Below the pieces are notes generated by a model. That model was not told where the DNA came from, ran no database searches, and was given only the letters and a program-made list of their open reading frames with translations. From NCBI RefSeq assembly GCF_021369635.1, contig NZ_JAJNBZ010000014.1:32579-96578 (forward strand): DNA of 64,000 bases. The letters are read 5' to 3'. The position numbers were made by a program, and so were the translations under genes. Below, one piece after another: positions 1-7,610 of the stretch. Every line of letters begins with the position of its first letter. Position 1 is the first letter of the stretch. The DNA comes from Paenibacillus profundus (lineage in GTDB: Bacteria > Bacillota > Bacilli > Paenibacillales > Paenibacillaceae).

Positions 1-150
1 CTGCTCAATCTGAACCACTGGGAGAGTGAACTAAAGAACGCTTTTGACGACTCTTGCCTGCTCAATCTGAACCACTGGGAGAGTGAACTAAAGAACGCTT
101 TTGACGACTCTTGCCTGCTCAATCTGAACCACTGGGAGAATGAACAAAAG
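1..150. repeat. 57-bp tandem repeat array, entered mid-array
   Basis: Two identical 57-bp units (1-57, 58-114) are followed by a third that diverges after about 30 bases. The array probably continues upstream of the window. Each unit contains TCTGAACCACTGGGAGAGTG. A close relative of that motif recurs twice near 53.56 and 53.78 kb, so this is a dispersed repeat family. In one minus-strand frame the unit reads through 19 codons including a stop, so it is not a coding repeat. Confidence 0.9.
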
Positions 151-284
151 GGTACAGCGAGGTTGGGGGTTGATGAGAATACGTGAAAAAGTGTCGAGAT
201 ACGTTAAACGGAAGCGTGAAAACTCTATGGATCAGGCTGCAAATTTTGGCTAGGGAAAGCCAGTGACAATATATTTTCTCGCTA

Positions 285-332
285 CAAAAAACTCCCCACG
301 TTTCAACCTAATAAAGGCGAACATGAGGAGTT
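285..332 (-). terminator. Rho-independent terminator after hxlR
   Basis: On the minus strand a roughly 13-bp stem, AACTCCTCATGTT paired with AACGTGGGGAGTT (with G-U pairs), is followed by TTTTTTG. It lies just downstream of the hxlR stop codon and closes the hxl gene group. Confidence 0.75.
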
Positions 333-362
333 AAAATAAAGTATTACATGAGCTTGCTACCG

Positions 363-743
363 CTATTCACATGTAACAGATGGCTTTGAACCTTTCCAGA
401 TCACATTCTCACCGTAGTTTTTGCCCCAGTCATACATCATCCGCAATACCGGCATCAGACTTTGACCGTGTTCGGTAAGAGAATATTCTACTTTGGGAGG
501 GACCTCCGGGTAGACCTTTCTGGAGATCAATTGGTCTTCCTCCAATTCTCGAAGCTGGTTCGTCAGCATTTTCTGCGTAATATGCGGGATCAAATTCTTC
601 AACTCGCTGAACCGCTTCGTGCCCTCAAGCCCAAGATGCCATAATATAATCAGCTTCCATTTGCCCCCGATGACGGCCAAGGTAAGTTCTTTTTCACAAT
701 TGATTTCCTTGAGATTAATGCGGTCTTTAATTACTGTTGCCAT
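363..743 (-). CDS. hxlR: HxlR-type winged-helix transcriptional activator
   Basis: A 126-residue protein of the HxlR/MarR-like winged-helix family. The segment [20 protein letters not shown], then the recognition-helix region around [14 protein letters not shown] and the wing around [12 protein letters not shown], closely match what I know of Bacillus subtilis HxlR, the formaldehyde-responsive activator of hxlAB. The start is supported by AAAGGAGG upstream. The gene lies downstream of hxlA-hxlB on the same strand, with a 119-bp gap that contains its own candidate operator. In B. subtilis hxlR is divergent from hxlAB, so the arrangement differs. Function as the hxl regulator is inferred from sequence likeness plus neighbourhood. 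Confidence 0.88.
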   Translation of the reverse strand: MATVIKDRINLKEINCEKELTLAVIGGKWKLIILWHLGLEGTKRFSELKNLIPHITQKMLTNQLRELEEDQLISRKVYPEVPPKVEYSLTEHGQSLMPVLRMMYDWGKNYGENVIWKGSKPSVTCE

Positions 744-776
744 TCGTACCGGCCCCTCCTTTCTGTAGAATACTAT

Positions 777-789
777 AACACGAAGTGTT
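777..789. promoter_or_regulatory. Short inverted repeat upstream of hxlR
   Basis: AACAC-GAA-GTGTT, a perfect 5-bp inverted repeat with a 3-base spacer, lies 34-46 bp upstream of the hxlR start codon and next to a possible -10 (TATAGT on the minus strand). It could be an autoregulatory operator, but no regulator is shown to bind it. Confidence 0.35.
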
Positions 790-862
790 TATTCTCATGT
801 ATAGCTGAGGTTCGAGATTCTGACATGCTCTGCCCTATGGCTGTCGATCTTGAGGAGCGACT

Positions 863-1420
863 CTATTCCAGATTGGCGTGTCTGCCGTACATCCGGTCAG
901 AATCCAGTCCCCGTTTATCCATCATTCGGAGAATAACCGCGTCATAAAACACCAACAATGTCTGCTCGAATAATGACGCCATAGGCTGAATGGTGGCATA
1001 GCTGCCATTTGCTTTATCCTTCGGTGCCCCTGGCAGCATAACGGCTACATCCGATAATCTGCCGATTGTCGACTCTGGATTAATCGTGACGGTAACAACC
1101 GATGCCCCCAAGCTCTTCGCTTTCTGGGCCATCGGAATTAAGCTTTTCGTTTCCCCTGAACCCGAGCTGATGATGAGGACATCATCCTTGGATATGCCGG
1201 GAGTTACCGTTTCTCCGACCACATATGCATTCATCCCCGAATGCATAAGGCGCATCGCGAAAGCCCGTCCCATTAAACCCGATCTTCCGGCGCCTGCCAG
1301 AAACACCTGCTTCGACTGCAAAATGATATCGGCCAATTGCTCAGCTTCTTCTTCCGCGATCCGTTCTACCGCGTGATGCAGTTCCTGTACGATCTCTGCT
1401 GCATATTTTACCGTTTCCAT
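863..1420 (-). CDS. hxlB: 6-phospho-3-hexuloisomerase
   Basis: A 185-residue SIS-domain sugar-phosphate isomerase of the PHI family, the usual length. It converts D-arabino-3-hexulose 6-phosphate to fructose 6-phosphate, the second step of formaldehyde fixation by the ribulose monophosphate pathway, in the cytoplasm. Visible SIS features are the FLAGAGRSGLMGRAFAMRL phosphate-binding loop and the ISSGSGETKSL motif; the catalytic region GSYATIQPMASLFEQ follows. The start lies only 5 bases after the hxlA stop, so the two genes form a translationally coupled pair. Confidence is high because order, length and motifs agree with known hxlAB operons. Confidence 0.95.
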   Translation of the reverse strand: METVKYAAEIVQELHHAVERIAEEEAEQLADIILQSKQVFLAGAGRSGLMGRAFAMRLMHSGMNAYVVGETVTPGISKDDVLIISSGSGETKSLIPMAQKAKSLGASVVTVTINPESTIGRLSDVAVMLPGAPKDKANGSYATIQPMASLFEQTLLVFYDAVILRMMDKRGLDSDRMYGRHANLE

Positions 1421-1425
1421 AGCAA

Positions 1426-2058
1426 TCAGGCCTGTCTAACCAATTTCTGCATTTCGGCTGCTGTCGCTTTTTTATCTCCCTGACCGGTGATACCTCCGCC
1501 TACAATGACGAGGTCTGGATTGGCCTTAATGACTTCTGGCAGCGTACTCAGCTTAATGCCGCCCGCAATAGCCGTTTTCGCATGCTTGACCACGCGTTTG
1601 ATGGCCGTCAGCTCCTCGAAGGAGTTTTTGCCTGCCGCTTGGTGGTCATAACCGGAATGGACGCAGATGTAATCAACGCCAAGCGCGTCGATCTCCTTCG
1701 CTCTTTCCTCGATGTCCTTCACGTTGATCATGTCCACCATAATCTTTTTGTTTTGCTTCTTGGCTTCCTCAACCGCGCCTTTGATTGTCGAGTCGTCTGA
1801 TACGCCCAGAACAGTAATGATATCCGCTCCTGCTTCGGACGCCTTCATGACCTCATATCCGCCTGCATCCATAATTTTCAGATCGGCCAGCACGCGCAAG
1901 GACGGGAACGCTTCTTTCATTTCCTTGACCGCTCTCAGCCCTTCGTTAATGACGACCGGTGTTCCGATTTCGACGATATCTATATGCTCTGCAACCTCTG
2001 CTACCAACTGCTTGGCTTCAGGAATGTTTACCAGATCCAATGCCAATTGAAGTTCCAT
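1426..2058 (-). CDS. hxlA: 3-hexulose-6-phosphate synthase
   Basis: A 210-residue member of the orotidine-5'-phosphate decarboxylase suprafamily that condenses formaldehyde with ribulose 5-phosphate. The N-terminus MELQLALDLVNIPEA, the ADLKIMDAG motif (Asp-Lys-x-x-Asp active site), VDMINV and the C-terminal phosphate-binding IVGGGITG are the family signature. The ATG at 2058 is preferred over an upstream in-frame ATG at 2127, because AAAGGAG lies 11 bases before it and it gives the family length. It is first in hxlA-hxlB. Likely role: formaldehyde detoxification, with a link to the pentose phosphate pool. Confidence 0.95.
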   Translation of the reverse strand: MELQLALDLVNIPEAKQLVAEVAEHIDIVEIGTPVVINEGLRAVKEMKEAFPSLRVLADLKIMDAGGYEVMKASEAGADIITVLGVSDDSTIKGAVEEAKKQNKKIMVDMINVKDIEERAKEIDALGVDYICVHSGYDHQAAGKNSFEELTAIKRVVKHAKTAIAGGIKLSTLPEVIKANPDLVIVGGGITGQGDKKATAAEMQKLVRQA

Positions 2059-2079
2059 TATTGTGCCACTCCTTTTGCA

Positions 2080-2131
2080 TGTCAATTTATTATGAATTAC
2101 ACGCTCATTGTAGAGCCTTACTGTCAATTTA
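2080..2131. promoter_or_regulatory. Paired direct repeats upstream of hxlA
   Basis: The 10-mer TGTCAATTTA occurs exactly at 2080-2089 and again at 2122-2131, 42 bp apart (about four helical turns), in the short leader/promoter region of hxlA. B. subtilis HxlR is known to bind two tandem sites upstream of hxlAB, so this is a plausible HxlR operator pair. Assignment is inference. Confidence 0.45.
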
Positions 2132-2158
2132 GGAAGTAGGCACTTTCAAGTGAGGTAG

Positions 2159-2797
2159 TTACTTAGAGGATACTATTGCAGGTTGATCAGAAAGATCGCC
2201 ATCCATATTGTAAGCCATAATATAATAAGTTAAATCGTCGGCCAACGGTTGAACGCTCAACGTTTTCATTCCATAGTGGCTATAAATTTGTTCGTTTTTT
2301 TGGCTGTCCGTTTCCAAAATACAGGGTATATTTTTCTCATCCGCCTGTCCCATCACAAACTCCATCAATTGCCGCATATACCCCTTATGCCTGTACTGTT
2401 CCTGCACCACAATCATAAATACAAAAAGGTAATCTTTTTCGCCCTTGACAAAGCTTTCTGCTCTTTTCAATTTAGAAAACTGTTTTGCAATTTTCAAGAA
2501 ACTGCTAACTGAAATCACTTTTGCCAGCTTAAGCAGCTTCAGCTTTTCCGATAGCTTTAATTCGTTGCTTTTTGTCCAAAATCCGCAAATCCCCTCATAA
2601 TTTTCTGAGGTCGCGTAGGCCATTTCGTTTTCGATCAATATCTGAAGGTTGAGATTAAAAAAATGAGTCAACACATATTTTCTTTGTTCAGGACTATCTC
2701 CCCAACAATAAAATCCGGCGTTATCTTTAAATCCATCCGCAATCTTTTCGGCGAGCCCATATATCTGTAGCTCTGTTAATCCTTTTATCTGTATCAT
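2159..2797 (-). CDS. GNAT family N-acetyltransferase
   Basis: About 212 residues. The acetyl-CoA-binding signature is seen as VFMIVVQEQYRHKGYMRQLM followed by CILETDSQKNEQIYSHYGMK, typical of GNAT motifs A and B. The substrate cannot be told from sequence. Two adjacent ATG codons (2800 and 2797) are possible. GGAG spacing (4 versus 7 bases) favours 2797. The upstream candidate at 2818 lies before the ribosome-binding site and is rejected. The gene is not clearly in an operon; it precedes hxlA on the same strand with a gap of about 100 bp. Confidence 0.85.
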   Translation of the reverse strand: MIQIKGLTELQIYGLAEKIADGFKDNAGFYCWGDSPEQRKYVLTHFFNLNLQILIENEMAYATSENYEGICGFWTKSNELKLSEKLKLLKLAKVISVSSFLKIAKQFSKLKRAESFVKGEKDYLFVFMIVVQEQYRHKGYMRQLMEFVMGQADEKNIPCILETDSQKNEQIYSHYGMKTLSVQPLADDLTYYIMAYNMDGDLSDQPAIVSSK

Positions 2798-2945
2798 CAT
2801 ACCACTCCTTTTCAACATGATCCCGATAATGCTGCCTATGGCAAAAACAATGAAGTCAAAAACCTCATGCGGGGCTTCGAGACCAGCATCGCAACAATTA
2901 CAGAACGCACACGCCCTAATTGTTGCATATCACCGTCGCCCTGGC

Positions 2946-2985
2946 AAGAAAAAGCCGCTTTGTTCCTATGATGGAATAAAGCGGC
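2946..2985 (-). terminator. Rho-independent terminator after the CNNM/CBS gene
   Basis: On the minus strand GCCGCTTTATTCC pairs with GGAACAAAGCGGC across a 6-base loop, then TTTTTCTTG. It lies immediately after the stop codon of the gene ending at 2994. Confidence 0.85.
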
Positions 2986-2993
2986 AATTTATG

Positions 2994-4280
2994 TTATCCT
3001 TTTACGATCTCAATTTTGCGGACGCGGTGTTTATCCTTTTCTAGAATGGTGAACTGTACACCATCGATTTGGTACTGACTTCCCTTCCTGCTGTCGGGAA
3101 TGCGATCGTATAGCCAGCCCCCAATCGTATCGATATCTTCGCTCTCGATATCGGTTCCGAGCATGTTGTTGATGTCGGAGAGCAGAACTTTACCGTCCAC
3201 GATAATCTGGTCTTCCGTAATATATTCAATGTCAGCCTTCTCCTCGGCATCGAATTCATCCCGGATATCACCGACGATTTCCTCCAAAATGTCTTCAATC
3301 GTAACCATGCCCGATGTACCGCCGAATTCGTCAATGAGAATCGCAATATGCACGCGCTCCTGCTGCATCCGCTTCAAAAGTTGCTTCACCGGAATTGCCT
3401 CTGACACGCTCAGGACGGGATGCATCACTTCTGATAACGGAGCATCGGCAATCTCTTCGAACTGGAGAAACAATTGTTTCGTGTTGACCATACCGACTAC
3501 ATGGTCCTTACTGTCCTGGATAACTGGATAACGCGTATATTGTTCCCGTTTGATCGTCGAGATGCTGTCCTGCACCGTATCTATCACTTCGAGACAAACC
3601 ATATCCGTACGGGGAACCATAATATCCTTGGCATGCAATTCGTCGAAGGCAAAGATCCGGCTCACATAACCGTACTCCGTATTGTTGATCTTACCGCTCT
3701 CGTAGCTCTCGTTCAGAATGATCTGCAGCTCTTCTTCGGAGTGTGCTTCTTCATGCTCCTTCGCAGGCTTGAGACCGAACAAGCGGATGATGGCGTTCGC
3801 CGACCCGTTCAACATCCATATAAACGGATACATCAGTTTGTAAAACCAAATAATCGGCTTCACAAACAACACGCTGATTGCTTCCGCCTTCTGTATCGCA
3901 AGCGTCTTGGGCGCAAGCTCGCCGACGACTACGTGCAGGAACGTAATGACGATGAACGCGATAGCAAATGAAAGCACAGAGCTCACTTGCTCAGGAAGCG
4001 CAAAATAGTTAAAGAGCGGATGCAGCACCTTCTCCATCGTCGGTTCTCCCAACCATCCTAGTCCCAGTGCGGTAATCGTAATGCCCAACTGGCAGGCGGA
4101 CAAATATCCGTCCAAGTTACTGGTGACCTGCTTGACGGCAAGCGCGTTCCTGCGTCCTTCAATAACCATCTGATCCACTCGGCTGGATCGGATTTTAATA
4201 ATGGCGAATTCTGTTGCGACAAAGAAACCGGTTAATAATATCAAGATAGCAAACAAGAAAAAACTGACACCTGTAGACAA
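2994..4280 (-). CDS. CNNM/CBS-domain membrane protein (HlyC/CorC family)
   Basis: About 428 residues. Order: N-terminal CNNM (DUF21) membrane domain of about four helices (residues 1-190, with FVATEFAIIKIRSSRVDQM), two CBS repeats (about 205-330; motif MVPRTDMVCLE), and a C-terminal CorC_HlyC domain. Proteins of this type are linked to magnesium efflux or resistance and to membrane ion homeostasis. An ATG at 4301 exists, but the AAAGGAG site lies inside its first codons and is correctly spaced (8 bases) from a TTG at 4280, so TTG is the likely start. It appears monocistronic, with its own terminator. Exact ion specificity is unknown. Confidence 0.9.
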   Translation of the reverse strand: MSTGVSFFLFAILILLTGFFVATEFAIIKIRSSRVDQMVIEGRRNALAVKQVTSNLDGYLSACQLGITITALGLGWLGEPTMEKVLHPLFNYFALPEQVSSVLSFAIAFIVITFLHVVVGELAPKTLAIQKAEAISVLFVKPIIWFYKLMYPFIWMLNGSANAIIRLFGLKPAKEHEEAHSEEELQIILNESYESGKINNTEYGYVSRIFAFDELHAKDIMVPRTDMVCLEVIDTVQDSISTIKREQYTRYPVIQDSKDHVVGMVNTKQLFLQFEEIADAPLSEVMHPVLSVSEAIPVKQLLKRMQQERVHIAILIDEFGGTSGMVTIEDILEEIVGDIRDEFDAEEKADIEYITEDQIIVDGKVLLSDINNMLGTDIESEDIDTIGGWLYDRIPDSRKGSQYQIDGVQFTILEKDKHRVRKIEIVKG

Positions 4281-4436
4281 ATTTAATTTCTCCTTTATCA
4301 TTTCGAGTTCATCTGAACTTATTATAAGAACTTATAACTAAGAAAACAAAGGGAGTATCCAGTCGTTTTGGGTCAAATCTGACTTCATGAGTTCAATCCA
4401 CTGACGAAACCGAGTTCTCTTATTTATTTTTCAGCT

Positions 4437-4466
4437 TTGACTTTCAATTCGATAAAATCTTATGAT
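4437..4466 (+). promoter_or_regulatory. Candidate sigma-A promoter of the DUF1836 gene
   Basis: TTGACT, an 18-base spacer, then TATGAT, ending about 40 bases before the ATG at 4506. Close to the housekeeping consensus. Confidence 0.5.
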
Positions 4467-4505
4467 AGGCTTATTGCAATTTCAAAATAATCAGGTGGTT
4501 AAAAG

Positions 4506-5312
4506 ATGGATAGCTTCGTCATTACACGCAAAAAAATGTCTGAACTTCTCATGGCTCTGCAACCTGCTGACAATACAGCAAGGGAGCAATCTCCAGCACC
4601 GCAAGCGATACTGCAAAAGGCATGGGAGGAATTCCAACAGCAGCTGAGCGGTCTCGACATAACCGCTTCTCCTATGCTGTCTGCAACATTACCGCCCATT
4701 TATGAAAAGTTACTGCGTGGGCGCTCCCATAAAGAGGGGCTGTCCCTGAATGAAATCGCAGCTCTCGGAAACCAAGTAGAGTATTCCAACTTTTCGATCA
4801 CATCCATACAGAATTGGGTCAAGCGTGACATTAAAGACTTTATAGGCTCCCCCCGGCTTGGCAAGAAGTATTCACTGCAGCAAGCCGCCCTCATTCTTAT
4901 TGTAGAGGATCTACGGGCAACCCTTCATTTTGATTCGATACGAAGCTTGCTAGCGCTGCTATTTATGAACCCGGAGCAGGATGAGGATGACGTGATTCAT
5001 CCGCTTGATTTCTATGCTGCCTACGCCACACTCTACGAAGAGCTCGATCGGAACAACGACCAAGTGCTTGACGTTCACGGACACGACCCGCTGCGGCTGC
5101 GTCATGACCATATGCTGGAGCTGATTATCTCCAATAAGACGGATGATCACATGAGCAAGCTGGCGCCGCAATCTCACTGCCACCGTACTCTTATCCGCAA
5201 TGCGCTTGTCATTGCGATCACTTCCGTGCAGACGACTTATTTTCAATATTTGGCCAAAAAGTATATGAACGCCACATTGCTGTCTTGCCAAACCAGCCGA
5301 AAGAATGAATGA
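4506..5312 (+). CDS. DUF1836 domain-containing protein
   Basis: 268 residues, with no signal peptide or membrane segment. The central region, with SLNEIAALGNQVEYSNFSIT followed by an IQNWVKRDIKDFIGSPRLGKKYS stretch, is typical of DUF1836. That family has a MerR/HTH-like N-terminal fold and is common in Bacillales and Clostridia. The QNWVKR...GKKYSLQQAAL segment resembles a helix-turn-helix binding unit, so DNA binding is possible but unproven. AGGTGG lies before the start. It appears monocistronic between its own promoter and a strong terminator. Confidence 0.8.
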   Translation: MDSFVITRKKMSELLMALQPADNTAREQSPAPQAILQKAWEEFQQQLSGLDITASPMLSATLPPIYEKLLRGRSHKEGLSLNEIAALGNQVEYSNFSITSIQNWVKRDIKDFIGSPRLGKKYSLQQAALILIVEDLRATLHFDSIRSLLALLFMNPEQDEDDVIHPLDFYAAYATLYEELDRNNDQVLDVHGHDPLRLRHDHMLELIISNKTDDHMSKLAPQSHCHRTLIRNALVIAITSVQTTYFQYLAKKYMNATLLSCQTSRKNE

Positions 5313-5371
5313 GCTGCAGCCCACATGGTGGAGAGACAAGCCTGTTAATCATAACGGAAAATATGGAAAAA

Positions 5372-5406
5372 GGTGAATCAGGGACATCCCTGATTCACCT
5401 TTTTTT
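5372..5406 (+). terminator. Strong Rho-independent terminator
   Basis: Perfect 12-bp stem GGTGAATCAGGG/CCCTGATTCACC with an ACAT loop and a run of seven T. It is downstream of the DUF1836 gene. Confidence 0.93.
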
Positions 5407-5462
5407 CATTAGCGGCAAGCTGCACTCTGCTTCATGCAGCTTGATAATAATAGAGCCCTTGT

Positions 5463-5840
5463 TCAGTTGATTTGGTATGTAGCGGTGATGTGATTAATCG
5501 TATACGAAGAAGGGGCGGCAAATTGAACATAAAGATAGCCGTCTTCCGTGGCAGTGAATATTCTTCCAACGTTGCTATTGAAAAAGGTCCCTAGATGATT
5601 GCTTGAATCATACACCGAATAGTAGGCATAGCTGCCTTGGGCAAAAATAGTAAGTTGCTGGCCTTTCTTTAAATAAATCCCTTCCAGCGCACTGATTTCA
5701 TTCGGCCGCAGCGCATAGTACTTGGTAAATTGTTGGGCTTTCTGAACCGCCGATTCGGAAGGTACGACAGGGGAAGCATACGCCGGCGAAGCTGCAGCCA
5801 GAACGGCCAGCGCTGACAGGGAAATAAGTAATTTCTTCAT
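5463..5840 (-). CDS. Small secreted protein of unknown function
   Basis: 125 residues with a clear Sec signal peptide: MKKLL, a hydrophobic core, and a likely cleavage after AYA around residue 22. The mature part of about 100 residues is rich in Tyr, Ser, Thr and aromatic residues. It ends in alternating strands (GRIFTATEDGYLYVQFA, then ITATYQIN), suggesting a beta-sandwich, but I do not recognise a family. There are no cysteines, so a disulfide fold is excluded. AAGGAG lies before the ATG. It has a good sigma-A promoter with an inverted repeat just upstream. It is likely an exported wall-associated or surface protein. Confidence 0.8.
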   Translation of the reverse strand: MKKLLISLSALAVLAAASPAYASPVVPSESAVQKAQQFTKYYALRPNEISALEGIYLKKGQQLTIFAQGSYAYYSVYDSSNHLGTFFNSNVGRIFTATEDGYLYVQFAAPSSYTINHITATYQIN

Positions 5841-5900
5841 TTTGAATCACTCCTTAGGTTTTTGTATTTGATGCAATATTCTGGAAGTTGTCTCTTCTTA

Positions 5901-5929
5901 AATATAACAAAAATATAATATCTTGTAAA
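5901..5929 (-). promoter_or_regulatory. Sigma-A-type promoter of the small secreted protein gene
   Basis: On the minus strand TTTACA, a 17-base spacer, then TATATT. This lies about 60 bases before the start codon, in an AT-rich stretch. Confidence 0.6.
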
Positions 5930-5934
5930 CAGTA

Positions 5935-5959
5935 AATTCCTATCTTTTTTATAGGAATT
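5935..5959. promoter_or_regulatory. Perfect inverted repeat next to the -35 box
   Basis: AATTCCTAT, a CTTTTTT loop, then ATAGGAATT. These 9-bp arms lie just upstream of the -35 of the secreted-protein promoter. The position suits an activator site. A terminator function is less likely because no gene ends here. Confidence 0.45.
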
Positions 5960-6005
5960 ATAGACGGAATTCGCCTTGTCTCACAACTCTTTCAATAGAG
6001 CGAAT

Positions 6006-6061
6006 AAAAAGAGAGGCTTTCCAATAGGTCATTTAGACCTATTTGGACGAGCCTCTCTTTT
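6006..6061 (-). terminator. Long hairpin terminator after cstB
   Basis: AAAAGAGAGGCT pairs with AGCCTCTCTTTT, with an inner AATAGGTC/GACCTATT stem. It sits between the cstB stop and the small secreted gene's promoter and can act on the minus strand. Confidence 0.7.
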
Positions 6062-6100
6062 GGTTCAGATAACAAGGGGGCAAAATATTAGGAAGGCAGC

Positions 6101-7546
6101 TTACTTTGCTATAGGCAATCCTTCCTCACGCCATCGCACAATACCCCCTTGCAGGTTCATGATGTTCGTGATGCCGTGCGCCTGCAGAATACCAGCCGCA
6201 ATTGCGGAGCGCATCCCCGTCCGGCATTGGACGAGCACCGGCTTGTCGGCAGGCACCTCGTGAATGCGCTGCGGCAGCGTTCCGAGCAGGATGTGCCGCG
6301 CGCCCGGAATTCGGCCTTCCTCCCACTCCGCGCCGGAGCGCACGTCCACGACCACCACCTCCCCTTCACTTACCTTGCCGGCAATGTCCGCAGGAGTTAC
6401 CTCGGGGTACGATTGCAAGCCCGCCACTCCCGACTGGGCACCGCTCCACATCGCCGAAGCTTCTATCGTTCCAGCGATTCGATCGATGCCGATGGCCCGC
6501 ATATCACGGACGATCCCAGGCAGTTGATCCGCTTCCCCCATGACGTACAGTGGCCGCTCGTCATCGACTAGCCACCCGGCCCATGACGTAAAGGAGCGGT
6601 TGTAGGGCAGATTGATCGTCCCCTCCACGTGGCCGGCCGCAAACGCCGGTGAAGTTCTCGTGTCGATGACGGTCGCACCTCTTTGCACGAGGCTGCCTAC
6701 AACCGCAACAACCGTCCCTTCGATCCACTCCGGTGCGGGAAGATCCGCGAGCAGCGCAGGCCCTTCCCGGTTCACCTGCTTCATGCGCGGAAAATAGGTC
6801 GGCGGCTCAGGCTGCCCGGCCAACAGGGCGTCCACAAATGATGGCTCATCGTTGAAGGACAACGCCCAATTGAACCTCTTTTCGTATCCGACCGTCGAGG
6901 ACGGAACAGCGCCGAGCGCCTTGCCGCACGCGCTGCCAGCCCCATGTGCCGGCCATATCTGCACGTACTCGTCCAGCCGCTTGAAGCGCTGTAGGGATTG
7001 GAACATCAGCCGCGCTCCCTCCATGGCCGTGCCTGCCAAGCCTACCGCTTTCTCCAGCAGATCCGGCCGGCCGACATCGCCGACGAACACGAAATCGCCC
7101 GTGAAGATACCTATCGGGCGATCAGCGCCCCCGCCCCGGTCAGTCAATAGGAACGATACGCTCTCAGGTGTATGCCCTGGCGTATGCAGCACTTCGAACT
7201 CAAGTCTGCCTATGTTGAATCGATCTCCGTCCTTCACAAGGCAGTGCTTCAACTGATGCCCGTTCTCTTCACTCACGTAAGCATAGGACCAATCCGGTCC
7301 GCCTTCGCCCGACACGTACAGCGTTGCTTTGTGCTTTGCCCCCATTTCGCGGGCGCCCGATACGAAATCGGCGTGAATATGGGTCTCCGCCGCAGCGACG
7401 ACCGTTAGCCCTTCCGCCTGGGCTGTCTTCAAATACGGGGTGACGTCGCGAGCCGGGTCGATGACGATTGCTTCCCCCGTCGCTTGGCAGCCCACAAGAT
7501 ACGACGCATGGGCCAGCTTCTCATCGTAGAAATAACGCAGCAGCAT
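6101..7546 (-). CDS. cstB: CstB-like persulfide dioxygenase-sulfurtransferase
   Basis: 481 residues in three parts. The N-terminal metallo-beta-lactamase persulfide dioxygenase domain (1-250) has THIHAD at 55-60, HTPGHTPE near 120 and a TGDFVFVGDVGRPDL iron site. A middle rhodanese-like domain (about 270-360) lacks the active-site Cys loop. The C-terminal rhodanese (about 375-481) has CRTGMR with Cys441. This matches CstB, which oxidises low-molecular-weight persulfides and passes sulfur to sulfite to give thiosulfate. It lies 64 bp downstream of sqr on the same strand; together they form a sulfide oxidation route. GGGGAG supports the start. GC content appears higher than in neighbouring genes. 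No CstR repressor gene is nearby. Confidence 0.9.
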   Translation of the reverse strand: MLLRYFYDEKLAHASYLVGCQATGEAIVIDPARDVTPYLKTAQAEGLTVVAAAETHIHADFVSGAREMGAKHKATLYVSGEGGPDWSYAYVSEENGHQLKHCLVKDGDRFNIGRLEFEVLHTPGHTPESVSFLLTDRGGGADRPIGIFTGDFVFVGDVGRPDLLEKAVGLAGTAMEGARLMFQSLQRFKRLDEYVQIWPAHGAGSACGKALGAVPSSTVGYEKRFNWALSFNDEPSFVDALLAGQPEPPTYFPRMKQVNREGPALLADLPAPEWIEGTVVAVVGSLVQRGATVIDTRTSPAFAAGHVEGTINLPYNRSFTSWAGWLVDDERPLYVMGEADQLPGIVRDMRAIGIDRIAGTIEASAMWSGAQSGVAGLQSYPEVTPADIAGKVSEGEVVVVDVRSGAEWEEGRIPGARHILLGTLPQRIHEVPADKPVLVQCRTGMRSAIAAGILQAHGITNIMNLQGGIVRWREEGLPIAK

Positions 7547-7610
7547 GGATGCCGCTCTCCCCTTTCTCTGGTACAGTTATTAGTCGAGATACCTGTCTCA
7601 TTACCGCCAC

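Noticed and set aside
1-150. CRISPR array
   Set aside because: The repeats are directly abutting with no unique spacers and no cas genes nearby. The same applies to the 41-bp array at 40.5 kb.
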